Assembly: GCF_041949975.1 (NCBI RefSeq) | Contig: NZ_JBHFQG010000031.1 | Span: 1 to 48,469, forward strand | Direction of reading: 5' to 3' | DNA length: 48,469 nt | DNA from: Alteribacillus sp041949975 | Lineage (GTDB): Bacteria > Bacillota > Bacilli > Bacillales > Marinococcaceae | Shown here: positions 41,564 to 48,469 of the stretch, piece by piece | How positions within the stretch are numbered: the first letter of the stretch is position 1 | Layout of the letters: each line of letters opens with the position of its first letter | The notes under the pieces: model-generated | Database searches by the model: none | Seen by the model: only the letters and a program-made list of their open reading frames with translations | What the model was told of the DNA's origin: nothing | Position numbers and translations under genes: made by a program

Positions 41564-43567
41564 ATGGACCGAAAAGATGCGGAAGAGCGAGTCAAAGAGC
41601 TCCGGCAGTTACTAGATAAATACGGTTATTACTATTATGTGCTCGATCAACCGCTTGTTCCAGATTCTGAGTATGATGAAAAAATGCAGGAACTCATGAA
41701 GCTGGAAGAAGAATTTCCCGAGCTTCAAAGCAATGATTCCCCTACCGTCCGTGTAGGAGGGCCGCCGCTAGTAGCCTTTGAGAAAGTGCAGCACGAAATC
41801 CCAATGATGAGTCTGGGAAATGCTTTTAACGAACAGGATTTATACGATTTTGATAGAAGAGTTCGTCAAGTAACAGGAGACGACGTCCAATATACGTGTG
41901 AACTGAAAATAGACGGTCTTGCTGTTTCGTTGTCTTATGAAAATGGAAGCTTTATTCAAGGGGCGACACGCGGAGACGGCACCACCGGAGAAGACATTAC
42001 GAGTAATTTGAAAACAGTCGGATCTATACCTCTCCGTTTGCAAAAGGCAGCAGACATTGAAGTTCGCGGAGAAGTGTTCATGCCCAAACGCTCCTTTGAA
42101 AACTTAAACAAAGACAAAGAACAAGCGGGCGAAATGCTATTTGCCAATCCTAGGAATGCAGCAGCAGGGTCTTTACGGCAGCTGGACCCTAAAATTGCCG
42201 CTAGAAGAAACCTGGACATTTTTTTATATGCCATAGCTGATGATAAAGGGATGGGCTTGAAAACTCACCACGAAGCTATTGCTTATATGAAAGAATTAGG
42301 GTTTAAAACAAATCCGGAAAGCCAGCTTTGCCAAAGCATAGAGGAAGTTGTCGAGTATGTTAACAGCTGGGTGGACCGGCGCAACGATTTAATGTATGAA
42401 ATAGATGGTATTGTTATAAAAGTTGATAACTTAAAGCAGCAGCAAGAACTTGGATATACAGCGAAAAGCCCCCGCTGGGCAATTGCTTATAAATTTCCGG
42501 CCGAAGAAAAAATTACTACACTGACTGGTATCACCCTATCGGTTGGGCGTACAGGAGTGGTTACTCCAACTGCAGAGTTGAAAGCTGTAAAGGTGGCTGG
42601 AACAACCGTTCAAAGAGCTTCTCTTCACAATGAGGATCTTATTCGGGAAAAGGATATTAAAATAGGAGATCAGGTTGTGGTAAAAAAAGCTGGAGATATT
42701 ATTCCAGAAGTAGTGAGAGTGCTGGATGATTTACGAGAAGGACATGAAAAAGATTTTGAAATGCCTTCAGAATGTCCGGCGTGCGGAAGTGAACTCGTTA
42801 GGCTTGAGAAAGAAGTAGCACTACGCTGTATCAATCCGCAGTGCCCGGCTCAAATGCAAGAAGGCCTCATTCACTTTGTGTCAAGAGATGCTATGAATAT
42901 TGACGGTCTAGGTGAAAAAGTGATTCAGCAGCTTTTCACTCATCAACTGGTTGCAGGGATTGCTGATTTGTATAAACTGGAAAAAGAAGAGCTTCTAAAG
43001 CTTGAACGTATGGGAGAAAAATCCGTCCAAAATTTATTAAACGCGATTGAAGCGTCCAAACAAAATTCTTTGGAAAAATTAATATTTGGTCTCGGTATTC
43101 GATTTGTCGGTTCGAAAGCAGCACGAACGCTGGCTGAGCACTTTAAAACAATGGAACAACTTCGTAATGCTTCTTACGATGACTTGCTTGCCATTCACGA
43201 AGTTGGTGAAAAGATGGCAGATTCTATTGTTAGTTACTTTGATAAACCCGAAGCTGCAGCTTTATTAGACGAACTGGATGCACTCGGTGTCAATATGAAA
43301 TACAAAGGGCCGAAAAAAGCAGAAGCAGCATCTGATTCTATTTTTAATGGCAAAACAATTGTTTTAACTGGCACCTTAGAAAAGTTAACGAGAAAAGAAG
43401 CTAAAGAAAAAATTGAAGCATTTGGCGGAAAAGTAACTGGAAGCGTAAGTAAAAGCACTGACTTGCTTATCGCTGGTGCTGATGCAGGCTCAAAGTTAAC
43501 AAAAGCTAAAGAATACGGCGTAGAAATATGGGAAGAAGACCGGTTTTTAGAAGAAGCCGAATTATAA
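41564..43567 (+). CDS. ligA: NAD+-dependent DNA ligase
   Basis: 667 aa. The adenylated Lys115 lies in CELKIDGLAV; the N-terminal Ia domain carries YYYYVLDQPLVPDSEYD. The zinc finger has four cysteines in CPACGSEL and CINPQCPAQ. Four helix-hairpin-helix segments follow (LERMGEKSVQNLL, IHEVGEKMADSI), and a BRCT domain closes the protein (TIVLTGTLEKLTRKEAKE to the end). Essential for joining Okazaki fragments. ATG at 41564 follows AAGGAAGG, 28 bases after pcrA. Confidence 0.97.
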   Translation: MDRKDAEERVKELRQLLDKYGYYYYVLDQPLVPDSEYDEKMQELMKLEEEFPELQSNDSPTVRVGGPPLVAFEKVQHEIPMMSLGNAFNEQDLYDFDRRVRQVTGDDVQYTCELKIDGLAVSLSYENGSFIQGATRGDGTTGEDITSNLKTVGSIPLRLQKAADIEVRGEVFMPKRSFENLNKDKEQAGEMLFANPRNAAAGSLRQLDPKIAARRNLDIFLYAIADDKGMGLKTHHEAIAYMKELGFKTNPESQLCQSIEEVVEYVNSWVDRRNDLMYEIDGIVIKVDNLKQQQELGYTAKSPRWAIAYKFPAEEKITTLTGITLSVGRTGVVTPTAELKAVKVAGTTVQRASLHNEDLIREKDIKIGDQVVVKKAGDIIPEVVRVLDDLREGHEKDFEMPSECPACGSELVRLEKEVALRCINPQCPAQMQEGLIHFVSRDAMNIDGLGEKVIQQLFTHQLVAGIADLYKLEKEELLKLERMGEKSVQNLLNAIEASKQNSLEKLIFGLGIRFVGSKAARTLAEHFKTMEQLRNASYDDLLAIHEVGEKMADSIVSYFDKPEAAALLDELDALGVNMKYKGPKKAEAASDSIFNGKTIVLTGTLEKLTRKEAKEKIEAFGGKVTGSVSKSTDLLIAGADAGSKLTKAKEYGVEIWEEDRFLEEAEL

Positions 43568-43691
43568 TCTTGGATTATTACTAAGATAATTACAATTCCG
43601 GCACAAACCCGTGTATTCCTGTTAGGCTTCTTTAATTTTTCAAAATGGGAGAGGATAACCCCTTTCTCCTTGAAATCATTATTTTTTTCAC

Positions 43692-43720
43692 TTGAGAATC
43701 CCTTTCTGTCATTCTATGAT
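43692..43720 (+). promoter_or_regulatory. Promoter upstream of camS
   Basis: TTGAGA (43692-43697), 17-base spacer, TATGAT (43715-43720). A second -10-like TATAAT at 43737-43742 has no matching -35. camS begins 81 bases on. Confidence 0.65.
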
Positions 43721-43800
43721 GGAATTTGAGCTGTTTTATAATAAGGTGATATACATACACAAGCCATGGAAAGTTCCCGGGGAAATGAGGAGATAGAAAC

Positions 43801-44994
43801 ATGTGGAAAAAAGCGGGGATACTTGCCTTGTCCTCTCTTCTACTGCTTTCAGGCTGTATACCTGGTTTAGAACCAGATGAAGAAGGGGTGGACATTGAAC
43901 AAGAAGAGACGGACGAAGAGGCGGAAGTGAAAGTAAGTCCGGAAATACCAAGTTTAGACAATTATTATCGCAGTATCTTACAGGACGGTAAATATATTCA
44001 TGGTAACACAAGAGGTTTTAATACTGATGTTGTTTACAACCGGATGGATTTAGAAAGAATGGAAGTGGGCATGCAGGAAATTGCTTTAGAGGAATTTAAT
44101 CAAGAAGACTATTTCTTTAGAGAAGGCCAATTTATTGAAAGAAATGAATTAAACAGCTGGCTTATGAGAGAAAAAGAAGAAACAGAAGAGGAAGAAGGAA
44201 ATCCAGAAGGGCTGAACCCGCCGCTGGGAAGCGGAGATAGTTTTGAAGAAAGGGAAAGCTCACAGCCAAGAGTGCTGTCTAATATTCTTGAACACAATTA
44301 TGTGTTTGAAAATGATGAAGGAAACTTACAAGTAGGTGGGCTGGTTATAGGACTGTCTATGAACAGCGTTTATTATTTCAGAGAACAAAATGACGACGGC
44401 ACCTACGGCCCCTGGCTGAATGAGACCATAGATGAAGAAACAAGCCTGGAAGAGAGTAAAGACATCGCCAATCAAGTGCTTGAAAGGTTAAGAAGTGAAG
44501 AGCGTGAGGAAGGAGCGTTATCTAGTGTTCCTATAATGTTTGCAGTCTTTCGAGAAGCTGCAAGAGACTCTGCCATTCCAGGGGAGTTTATTGCAACAGC
44601 TGTAGCCCAGCCTGGAGAAGAGGTTGGCAATTGGCAATCAATAAATGAAAAGCACTACCTCTTTCCGTCCAGCAGTGCAGACGAAGAACAGAGAGATGAT
44701 GCAGAGAATTTTAATCAGTTTAGAGATGATGTGAATCAATTTTTCGAGAACTATGTTGGAGTAGTTGGAGAAGGGTATTATCAAAATGATGATCTAAGAA
44801 GTCTTTCTATTGAGATCCCTATTACGTTTTACAGTAAAACTGAGGTGATTGCGTTCACCCAGCATGTAACGGATCGATTAGAAAATCGCTTTCCGGATGA
44901 GCTGGATATTGAGGTGGAAATTTCTTCTTCCGGCGGCCAGGAAGCATTGATAATAAAAGAGCCTGGAGAAGAGCCGTTTATTCATGTGTATTGA
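43801..44994 (+). CDS. camS: CamS-family sex pheromone lipoprotein
   Basis: 397 aa. The N-terminus WKKAGILALSSLLLLSGC is a lipoprotein signal (lipobox LSGC), followed by a strongly acidic linker and the CamS domain (SLDNYYRSILQDGKYIHGNT, RGFNTDVVYNRMDLERME, and the later VGVVGEGYYQNDDLRSLSIE). In Enterococcus and Staphylococcus the signal peptides of such proteins are processed to pheromone-like peptides; here that is only a family name, and B. subtilis has the same gene (yerH) between ligA and gatCAB. GAGGAG is present before ATG 43801. Confidence 0.9.
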   Translation: MWKKAGILALSSLLLLSGCIPGLEPDEEGVDIEQEETDEEAEVKVSPEIPSLDNYYRSILQDGKYIHGNTRGFNTDVVYNRMDLERMEVGMQEIALEEFNQEDYFFREGQFIERNELNSWLMREKEETEEEEGNPEGLNPPLGSGDSFEERESSQPRVLSNILEHNYVFENDEGNLQVGGLVIGLSMNSVYYFREQNDDGTYGPWLNETIDEETSLEESKDIANQVLERLRSEEREEGALSSVPIMFAVFREAARDSAIPGEFIATAVAQPGEEVGNWQSINEKHYLFPSSSADEEQRDDAENFNQFRDDVNQFFENYVGVVGEGYYQNDDLRSLSIEIPITFYSKTEVIAFTQHVTDRLENRFPDELDIEVEISSSGGQEALIIKEPGEEPFIHVY

Positions 44995-45026
44995 TAAATA
45001 AGTTAGCGGGCGATGGCTTTGATACG

Positions 45027-45055
45027 TTGCCCGTCCTATTCTTATTTGGTATCAT
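45027..45055 (+). promoter_or_regulatory. Promoter of gatCAB
   Basis: TTGCCC (45027-45032), 17-base spacer, TATCAT (45050-45055) with a TG extension (TGG). Sits 43 bases before gatC. Confidence 0.6.
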
Positions 45056-45097
45056 CTATATATTGTAAAAGAACGAATAAGGTGGAGGTGACCGGAA

Positions 45098-45388
45098 ATG
45101 GCCCGTATCACAAAAGACCAAGTAAAACACGTAGCCCATCTTGCGCGTCTTTCTGTATCAGAAGAAGAAGTGAATACTTTTACAGAACAGCTCGATGCTA
45201 TCATCGGATTTGCTGAGCAGCTTAATGAGCTTGATACTGATGGAGTAGAACCTACTACTCACGTACTTGATATCCATAATGTGTTACGCGAAGATGAGCA
45301 GCGTCCTTCATTAGATCGTGAAGAAGTATTAAAAAATGCGCCTGACCACGAAGAAGGACAAGTTAAAGTTCCGTCAGTGCTAGAGTAG
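45098..45388 (+). CDS. gatC: Glu-tRNA(Gln) amidotransferase subunit C
   Basis: 96 aa. RITKDQVKHVAHLARLSVSE and VEPTTHVLDIHNVLREDE are the two conserved GatC parts; the protein wraps GatA and GatB together. GGTGGAGG before ATG 45098. Followed by gatA 15 bases later. The complex turns Glu-tRNAGln into Gln-tRNAGln, which implies no dedicated GlnRS in this organism. Confidence 0.97.
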   Translation: MARITKDQVKHVAHLARLSVSEEEVNTFTEQLDAIIGFAEQLNELDTDGVEPTTHVLDIHNVLREDEQRPSLDREEVLKNAPDHEEGQVKVPSVLE

Positions 45389-45403
45389 AGGAGGGAAATA
45401 TTG

Positions 45404-46861
45404 ATGTCGATTTTAGAAGAAAGCTTTTCATCGATACATAAAAAGCTTCACAATAAAGAAATAAAGGTTTCTGAACTTGTTGATGCGTCTTATACACGTA
45501 TTAAAGAAGTAGATGATAAAGTGCAGGCCTTTTTGACATTAAATGAAGAAGGTGCTAGGGAGCAGGCAAAAAAATTAGATGAAGCGCTTGATAAAGATGA
45601 AACAAGAGGGATTTTATTTGGTTTGCCGGCAGGAATAAAAGACAACATTGTAACAAATGGGCTGCGCACGACTTGCGCAAGCCAGCTGTTATCCAACTTT
45701 CAACCAGTACACAGTGCCACCGTAATGAAAGGACTGGACCAGGCAGAATCAGTTACCATTGGGAAATTGAACATGGATGAATTTGCGATGGGTTCCTCCA
45801 ACGAAAATTCTGGTTTTCAAACGACGCGCAACCCTTGGAATATTGAATATGTTCCGGGAGGATCAAGCGGCGGTTCAGCTGCTTCTGTTGCAGCAGGAGA
45901 AGTAGCTTTTTCGCTTGGTTCTGATACAGGAGGCTCCATACGCCAGCCAGCTTCTTATTGCGGAGTGGTAGGCTTGAAGCCGACATACGGACGCGTGTCC
46001 CGTTTTGGGCTTGTTGCATTTGCGTCTTCTCTTGACCAAATCGGCCCGCTAACACGTACAGTAGAAGACAATGCCCTTATCCTTGGACAAATTGCAGGCC
46101 ACTGTAAAAAAGATTCCACATCTGCTGACGTTGCAGTCCCGGATTATCTTTCTTTACTCACAGGAGACGTGAAGGGACTGCGAATTGCTGTACCGAAAGA
46201 ATATCTTGGAGAAGGGGTTAATGAGGACGTAAAGCAGCGTGTACTCGATGCCTTAAAAGTATTAGAAGAACAAGGAGCGACATGGGAAGAAGTATCCTTG
46301 CCTCATTCTCAATATGCAGTCGCTGCTTATTATTTGCTGGCTTCGTCTGAGGCATCTGCCAACCTTGCTCGTTTTGACGGCGTTCGCTACGGAGTTCGTG
46401 CTGAAAATCCAAATAACTTAATTGACATGTATAAAGAAACACGCAGTCAAGGATTTGGAGATGAAGTTAAACGACGTATCATGCTGGGGACGTTTGCGTT
46501 AAGCTCCGGTTATTATGATGCATATTACAAAAAAGCTCAAAAAGTTCGTACCTTGATAAAACAAGACTTTGATAAAATTTGGGAAGATTATGATGTTGTT
46601 ATAGGTCCAACTGCGCCTACCACTTCCTTTAAAATGGGCGAAAAAATTGATGACCCGTTAACGATGTATGCTAATGATATTTTAACTATCCCGGTAAACT
46701 TAGCTGGTGTTCCTGCTATTTCGGTACCTTGTGGATTTTCAGAAGGGCTGCCGGTGGGGCTTCAGATCATCGCTAAACCATTTGAAGAAGGTACTGTGTA
46801 CCGAGTAGCACATGCTTATGAACAGGCGACGGAACATCACAAAGCAAAGCCGGAACTGTAA
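45404..46861 (+). CDS. gatA: Glu-tRNA(Gln) amidotransferase subunit A
   Basis: 485 aa amidase-signature enzyme that frees ammonia from glutamine. Catalytic Ser-cisSer-Lys: Lys79 in PAGIKDN, Ser154 in PGGSSGGSAA, Ser178 in SDTGGSIRQPA, the same numbering as in the well-studied S. aureus enzyme. ATG 45404 is taken over TTG 45401 because of spacing from GAGGAGGG. Complete. Confidence 0.97.
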   Translation: MSILEESFSSIHKKLHNKEIKVSELVDASYTRIKEVDDKVQAFLTLNEEGAREQAKKLDEALDKDETRGILFGLPAGIKDNIVTNGLRTTCASQLLSNFQPVHSATVMKGLDQAESVTIGKLNMDEFAMGSSNENSGFQTTRNPWNIEYVPGGSSGGSAASVAAGEVAFSLGSDTGGSIRQPASYCGVVGLKPTYGRVSRFGLVAFASSLDQIGPLTRTVEDNALILGQIAGHCKKDSTSADVAVPDYLSLLTGDVKGLRIAVPKEYLGEGVNEDVKQRVLDALKVLEEQGATWEEVSLPHSQYAVAAYYLLASSEASANLARFDGVRYGVRAENPNNLIDMYKETRSQGFGDEVKRRIMLGTFALSSGYYDAYYKKAQKVRTLIKQDFDKIWEDYDVVIGPTAPTTSFKMGEKIDDPLTMYANDILTIPVNLAGVPAISVPCGFSEGLPVGLQIIAKPFEEGTVYRVAHAYEQATEHHKAKPEL

Positions 46862-46876
46862 GGGGGGAAAAGAAGT

Positions 46877-48310
46877 ATGAAATTTGATACGGTTATTGGA
46901 CTAGAAGTACATTCTGAACTCAAAACGAACACTAAAATCTTTTGTAACTGCTCAACAGAATTTGGAGCGCCGCCGAATACCCACACGTGCCCTGTCTGTC
47001 TCGGCCACCCCGGGGTGCTGCCGGTATTAAACAAACGCGCAGTAGAGTATGCAATGAAAGCAGCTCTTGCACTAAATTGCGAAATTGCAGAAGAAACAAA
47101 GTTTGACCGTAAAAACTACTTTTATCCAGACAACCCGAAAGCTTATCAAATTTCTCAATTTGATAAGCCAATCGGAGAGAATGGCTGGATTGAAATTGAA
47201 GTAGAAGGATATAAGAAAAAGATCGGGATAACACGTATCCATATGGAAGAAGACGCTGGAAAACTGACTCACGATGAATATGGAGATTATTCCCTTGTTG
47301 ATTTCAACCGGGTGGGAACACCATTAATTGAAATCGTTTCTGAACCGGATATCGAAACACCAGAAGAAGCTTACGCTTACTTGGAAAAGTTAAAAGCTAT
47401 TTTGCAGTACACGGAAGTGTCAGATTGTAAAATGGAAGAAGGTTCGCTTCGCTGTGATGCTAACATCTCATTGAAGCCTGCAGGGCAAAAAGAGTTTGGA
47501 ACAAAAACCGAGCTGAAAAACTTAAACTCATTTGCCAATGTCCAAAAGGGACTTGCTTTTGAAGAGAAGCGTCAGGAACAAGAATTACTTTCCGGCGGAG
47601 AAATTCTGCAGGAGACGCGGCGCTGGGATGATGCGAAAAAAGAAACAATTCTAATGCGTGTTAAAGAAGGCTCTGACGATTACAGGTATTTCCCAGAACC
47701 AGACCTTGTTTCTCTTTATATCGATGAAGACTGGAAGTCTAAAATTAAGGAAGATATTCCTGAGCTTCCGGATGCGCGAAAATCTCGTTACATCGAAGAG
47801 TATGGATTGCCTGAATATGATGCAGGTGTAATTACTCAATCTAAAAACATGTCTGACTTCTTCCAGGAGACGATCAATCAAGGCGCAGATGCAAAACAGG
47901 CAGCTAACTGGCTGATGGGTGAGGTTAATGGTTATTTGAATGCAGAAGGCCTCGAATTAAAAGATACCGCCCTGACACCAGAAAGTCTTGCGAAGCTGAT
48001 CACTTTAATTGAAAAAGGAACCATTTCAAGTAAAATCGCCAAAAAGGTATTCGCTGATATGATGAAAGAAGGCGGAAATCCAGAAAAAATAGTAAAAGAC
48101 AAAGGTCTGGTGCAAATTTCGGATGAAGGCGAATTGAAAAAAATTGTGGAGGGTATCCTCGATAATAACACACAGTCTATTGAAGACTACAAGAACGGAA
48201 AAGATAAAGCTCTCGGCTTCCTTGTAGGCCAAGTAATGAAAGAAACAAAAGGGAAAGCAAACCCGCAAATGGTCAACAAGCTGATTATGGAAGGTATGGA
48301 TGAGCGCTAA
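46877..48310 (+). CDS. gatB: Glu-tRNA(Gln) amidotransferase subunit B
   Basis: 477 aa. Phosphorylates the glutamyl-tRNA and accepts ammonia from GatA. Seen: VIGLEVHSELKTNTKIFCNC, CPVCLGHPGVLPVLN, RKNYFYPDNPKAYQISQ, IHMEEDAGKLTH, and the C-terminal tRNA-binding YqeY-like tail (ANPQMVNKLIMEGM). Zinc-ligand cysteines are present (FCNC, CPVC). AAGGGGGG before ATG 46877. An insertion sequence begins about 33 bases after its stop. Confidence 0.97.
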   Translation: MKFDTVIGLEVHSELKTNTKIFCNCSTEFGAPPNTHTCPVCLGHPGVLPVLNKRAVEYAMKAALALNCEIAEETKFDRKNYFYPDNPKAYQISQFDKPIGENGWIEIEVEGYKKKIGITRIHMEEDAGKLTHDEYGDYSLVDFNRVGTPLIEIVSEPDIETPEEAYAYLEKLKAILQYTEVSDCKMEEGSLRCDANISLKPAGQKEFGTKTELKNLNSFANVQKGLAFEEKRQEQELLSGGEILQETRRWDDAKKETILMRVKEGSDDYRYFPEPDLVSLYIDEDWKSKIKEDIPELPDARKSRYIEEYGLPEYDAGVITQSKNMSDFFQETINQGADAKQAANWLMGEVNGYLNAEGLELKDTALTPESLAKLITLIEKGTISSKIAKKVFADMMKEGGNPEKIVKDKGLVQISDEGELKKIVEGILDNNTQSIEDYKNGKDKALGFLVGQVMKETKGKANPQMVNKLIMEGMDER

Positions 48311-48342
48311 TTAAAAAAACTTCCCCCTGGTTCTTTAATAAG

Positions 48343-48469
48343 TGGACTAACCTAAAATAATGGGACAATATAAAACACCTTCGAAATGGTACAATCAATT
48401 AAGTACATTCTCGGAGGTGTTTTTGCATGGGCAAAAACGTTTATTCTAAAGAAATAAAGTGGGCGGTTG
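48343..48469 (+). mobile_element. Left end of an insertion sequence, probably IS3 family (partial)
   Basis: After gatB the sequence changes to TGGACTAACCTAAAATAATG, an IS-like left end beginning with TG, then a leader with TGGTACAAT and the start of a transposase gene. The window ends before the rest. Family call is based on the first residues of the protein and the general layout; the right end, inverted repeat partner and target duplication cannot be checked. Confidence 0.6.
48427..48469 (+). CDS. Transposase OrfA, N-terminal start (partial)
   Basis: Fourteen codons, MGKNVYSKEIKWAV, behind CGGAGGTG. This matches from memory the N-terminus of IS3-type (IS150-like) OrfA proteins in Bacillales, which go on to a helix-turn-helix. 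It is cut by the window edge, so the assignment rests on very little sequence. Confidence 0.6.
   Translation, partial: MGKNVYSKEIKWAV

Noticed and set aside
45007..45034. Hairpin after camS as a terminator
   Set aside because: Five strong pairs (CGGGC/GCCCG) but no T-run, and it overlaps the predicted gatC promoter.
1..48469. tRNA or rRNA genes, CRISPR arrays, prophage or defence islands
   Set aside because: No cloverleaf, rRNA core sequence, regularly spaced repeats, or phage/defence proteins were seen on reading both strands.

Overview
The window comes from a low-GC Gram-positive bacterium of the family Bacillaceae. The gene order moxR (yeaC) - DUF58 (yeaD) - transglutaminase (yebA) - guaA - pbuG - ... 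- yebE - yebG - purEKBCSQLFMNHD - yerA - yerB - yerC - pcrB - pcrA - ligA - camS - gatCAB is the Bacillus subtilis backbone order. Shine-Dalgarno sites are strong, and the promoters are SigA-like, several with a TG extension. Many proteins are rich in Glu and Asp, which would suit a salt- or alkali-tolerant relative, but the species cannot be named from this alone.

Layout. 1-176: C-terminal end of an aldehyde dehydrogenase and its terminator. 177-1658: a decayed stretch with remnants of a zinc alcohol dehydrogenase (minus strand) and a LacI-type regulator. 1659-5972: MoxR ATPase, DUF58 and membrane transglutaminase operon. 5969-9554: guaA and pbuG, each behind its own guanine riboswitch. 9651-18099: an accessory block lying between pbuG and yebE: intracellular subtilisin, YitT-family membrane protein, AcuI-like reductase, MerR regulator with a frameshifted AidB-like acyl-CoA dehydrogenase, M20 carbamoylase, and the alkylpyrone pair bpsA-bpsB. 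18184-18958: yebE, yebG. 18954-32256: the complete twelve-gene pur operon (PRPP to IMP) with a PurBox pair, promoter, guanine riboswitch and terminator. 32261-36620: a small-gene/yerA/yerB/yerC cassette bracketed by two direct copies of a structured repeat of about 185 bp. 36772-38396: a pseudogene and an orphan gene with a damaged 5' end. 38473-43567: pcrB-pcrA-ligA. 43692-48310: camS and gatCAB. 48343-48469: left end of an insertion sequence, cut by the window edge.

How the genes work together. The dominant theme is purine supply: de novo IMP synthesis (pur operon), IMP-derived XMP to GMP (GuaA), base import (PbuG), and probably an adenine-deaminase-like enzyme (YerA). Control is layered. 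The pbuG and purE promoters carry PurBox pairs with identical geometry relative to each other and to the -35 box. All three transcription units (guaA, pbuG, purE) have a guanine-type riboswitch (C at the specificity position) followed by an intrinsic terminator; guaA has the riboswitch but no visible PurBox. The rest of the backbone is housekeeping: DNA repair helicase and ligase, archaeal-type lipid precursor synthesis (PcrB) and Glu-tRNAGln amidation (GatCAB).

No tRNA, rRNA, CRISPR array, phage or clear defence system was found. The least explained signals are the paired structured repeat, a 29-bp near-palindrome between the guaA riboswitch terminator and guaA, and a small predicted membrane protein encoded antisense to the end of purD.
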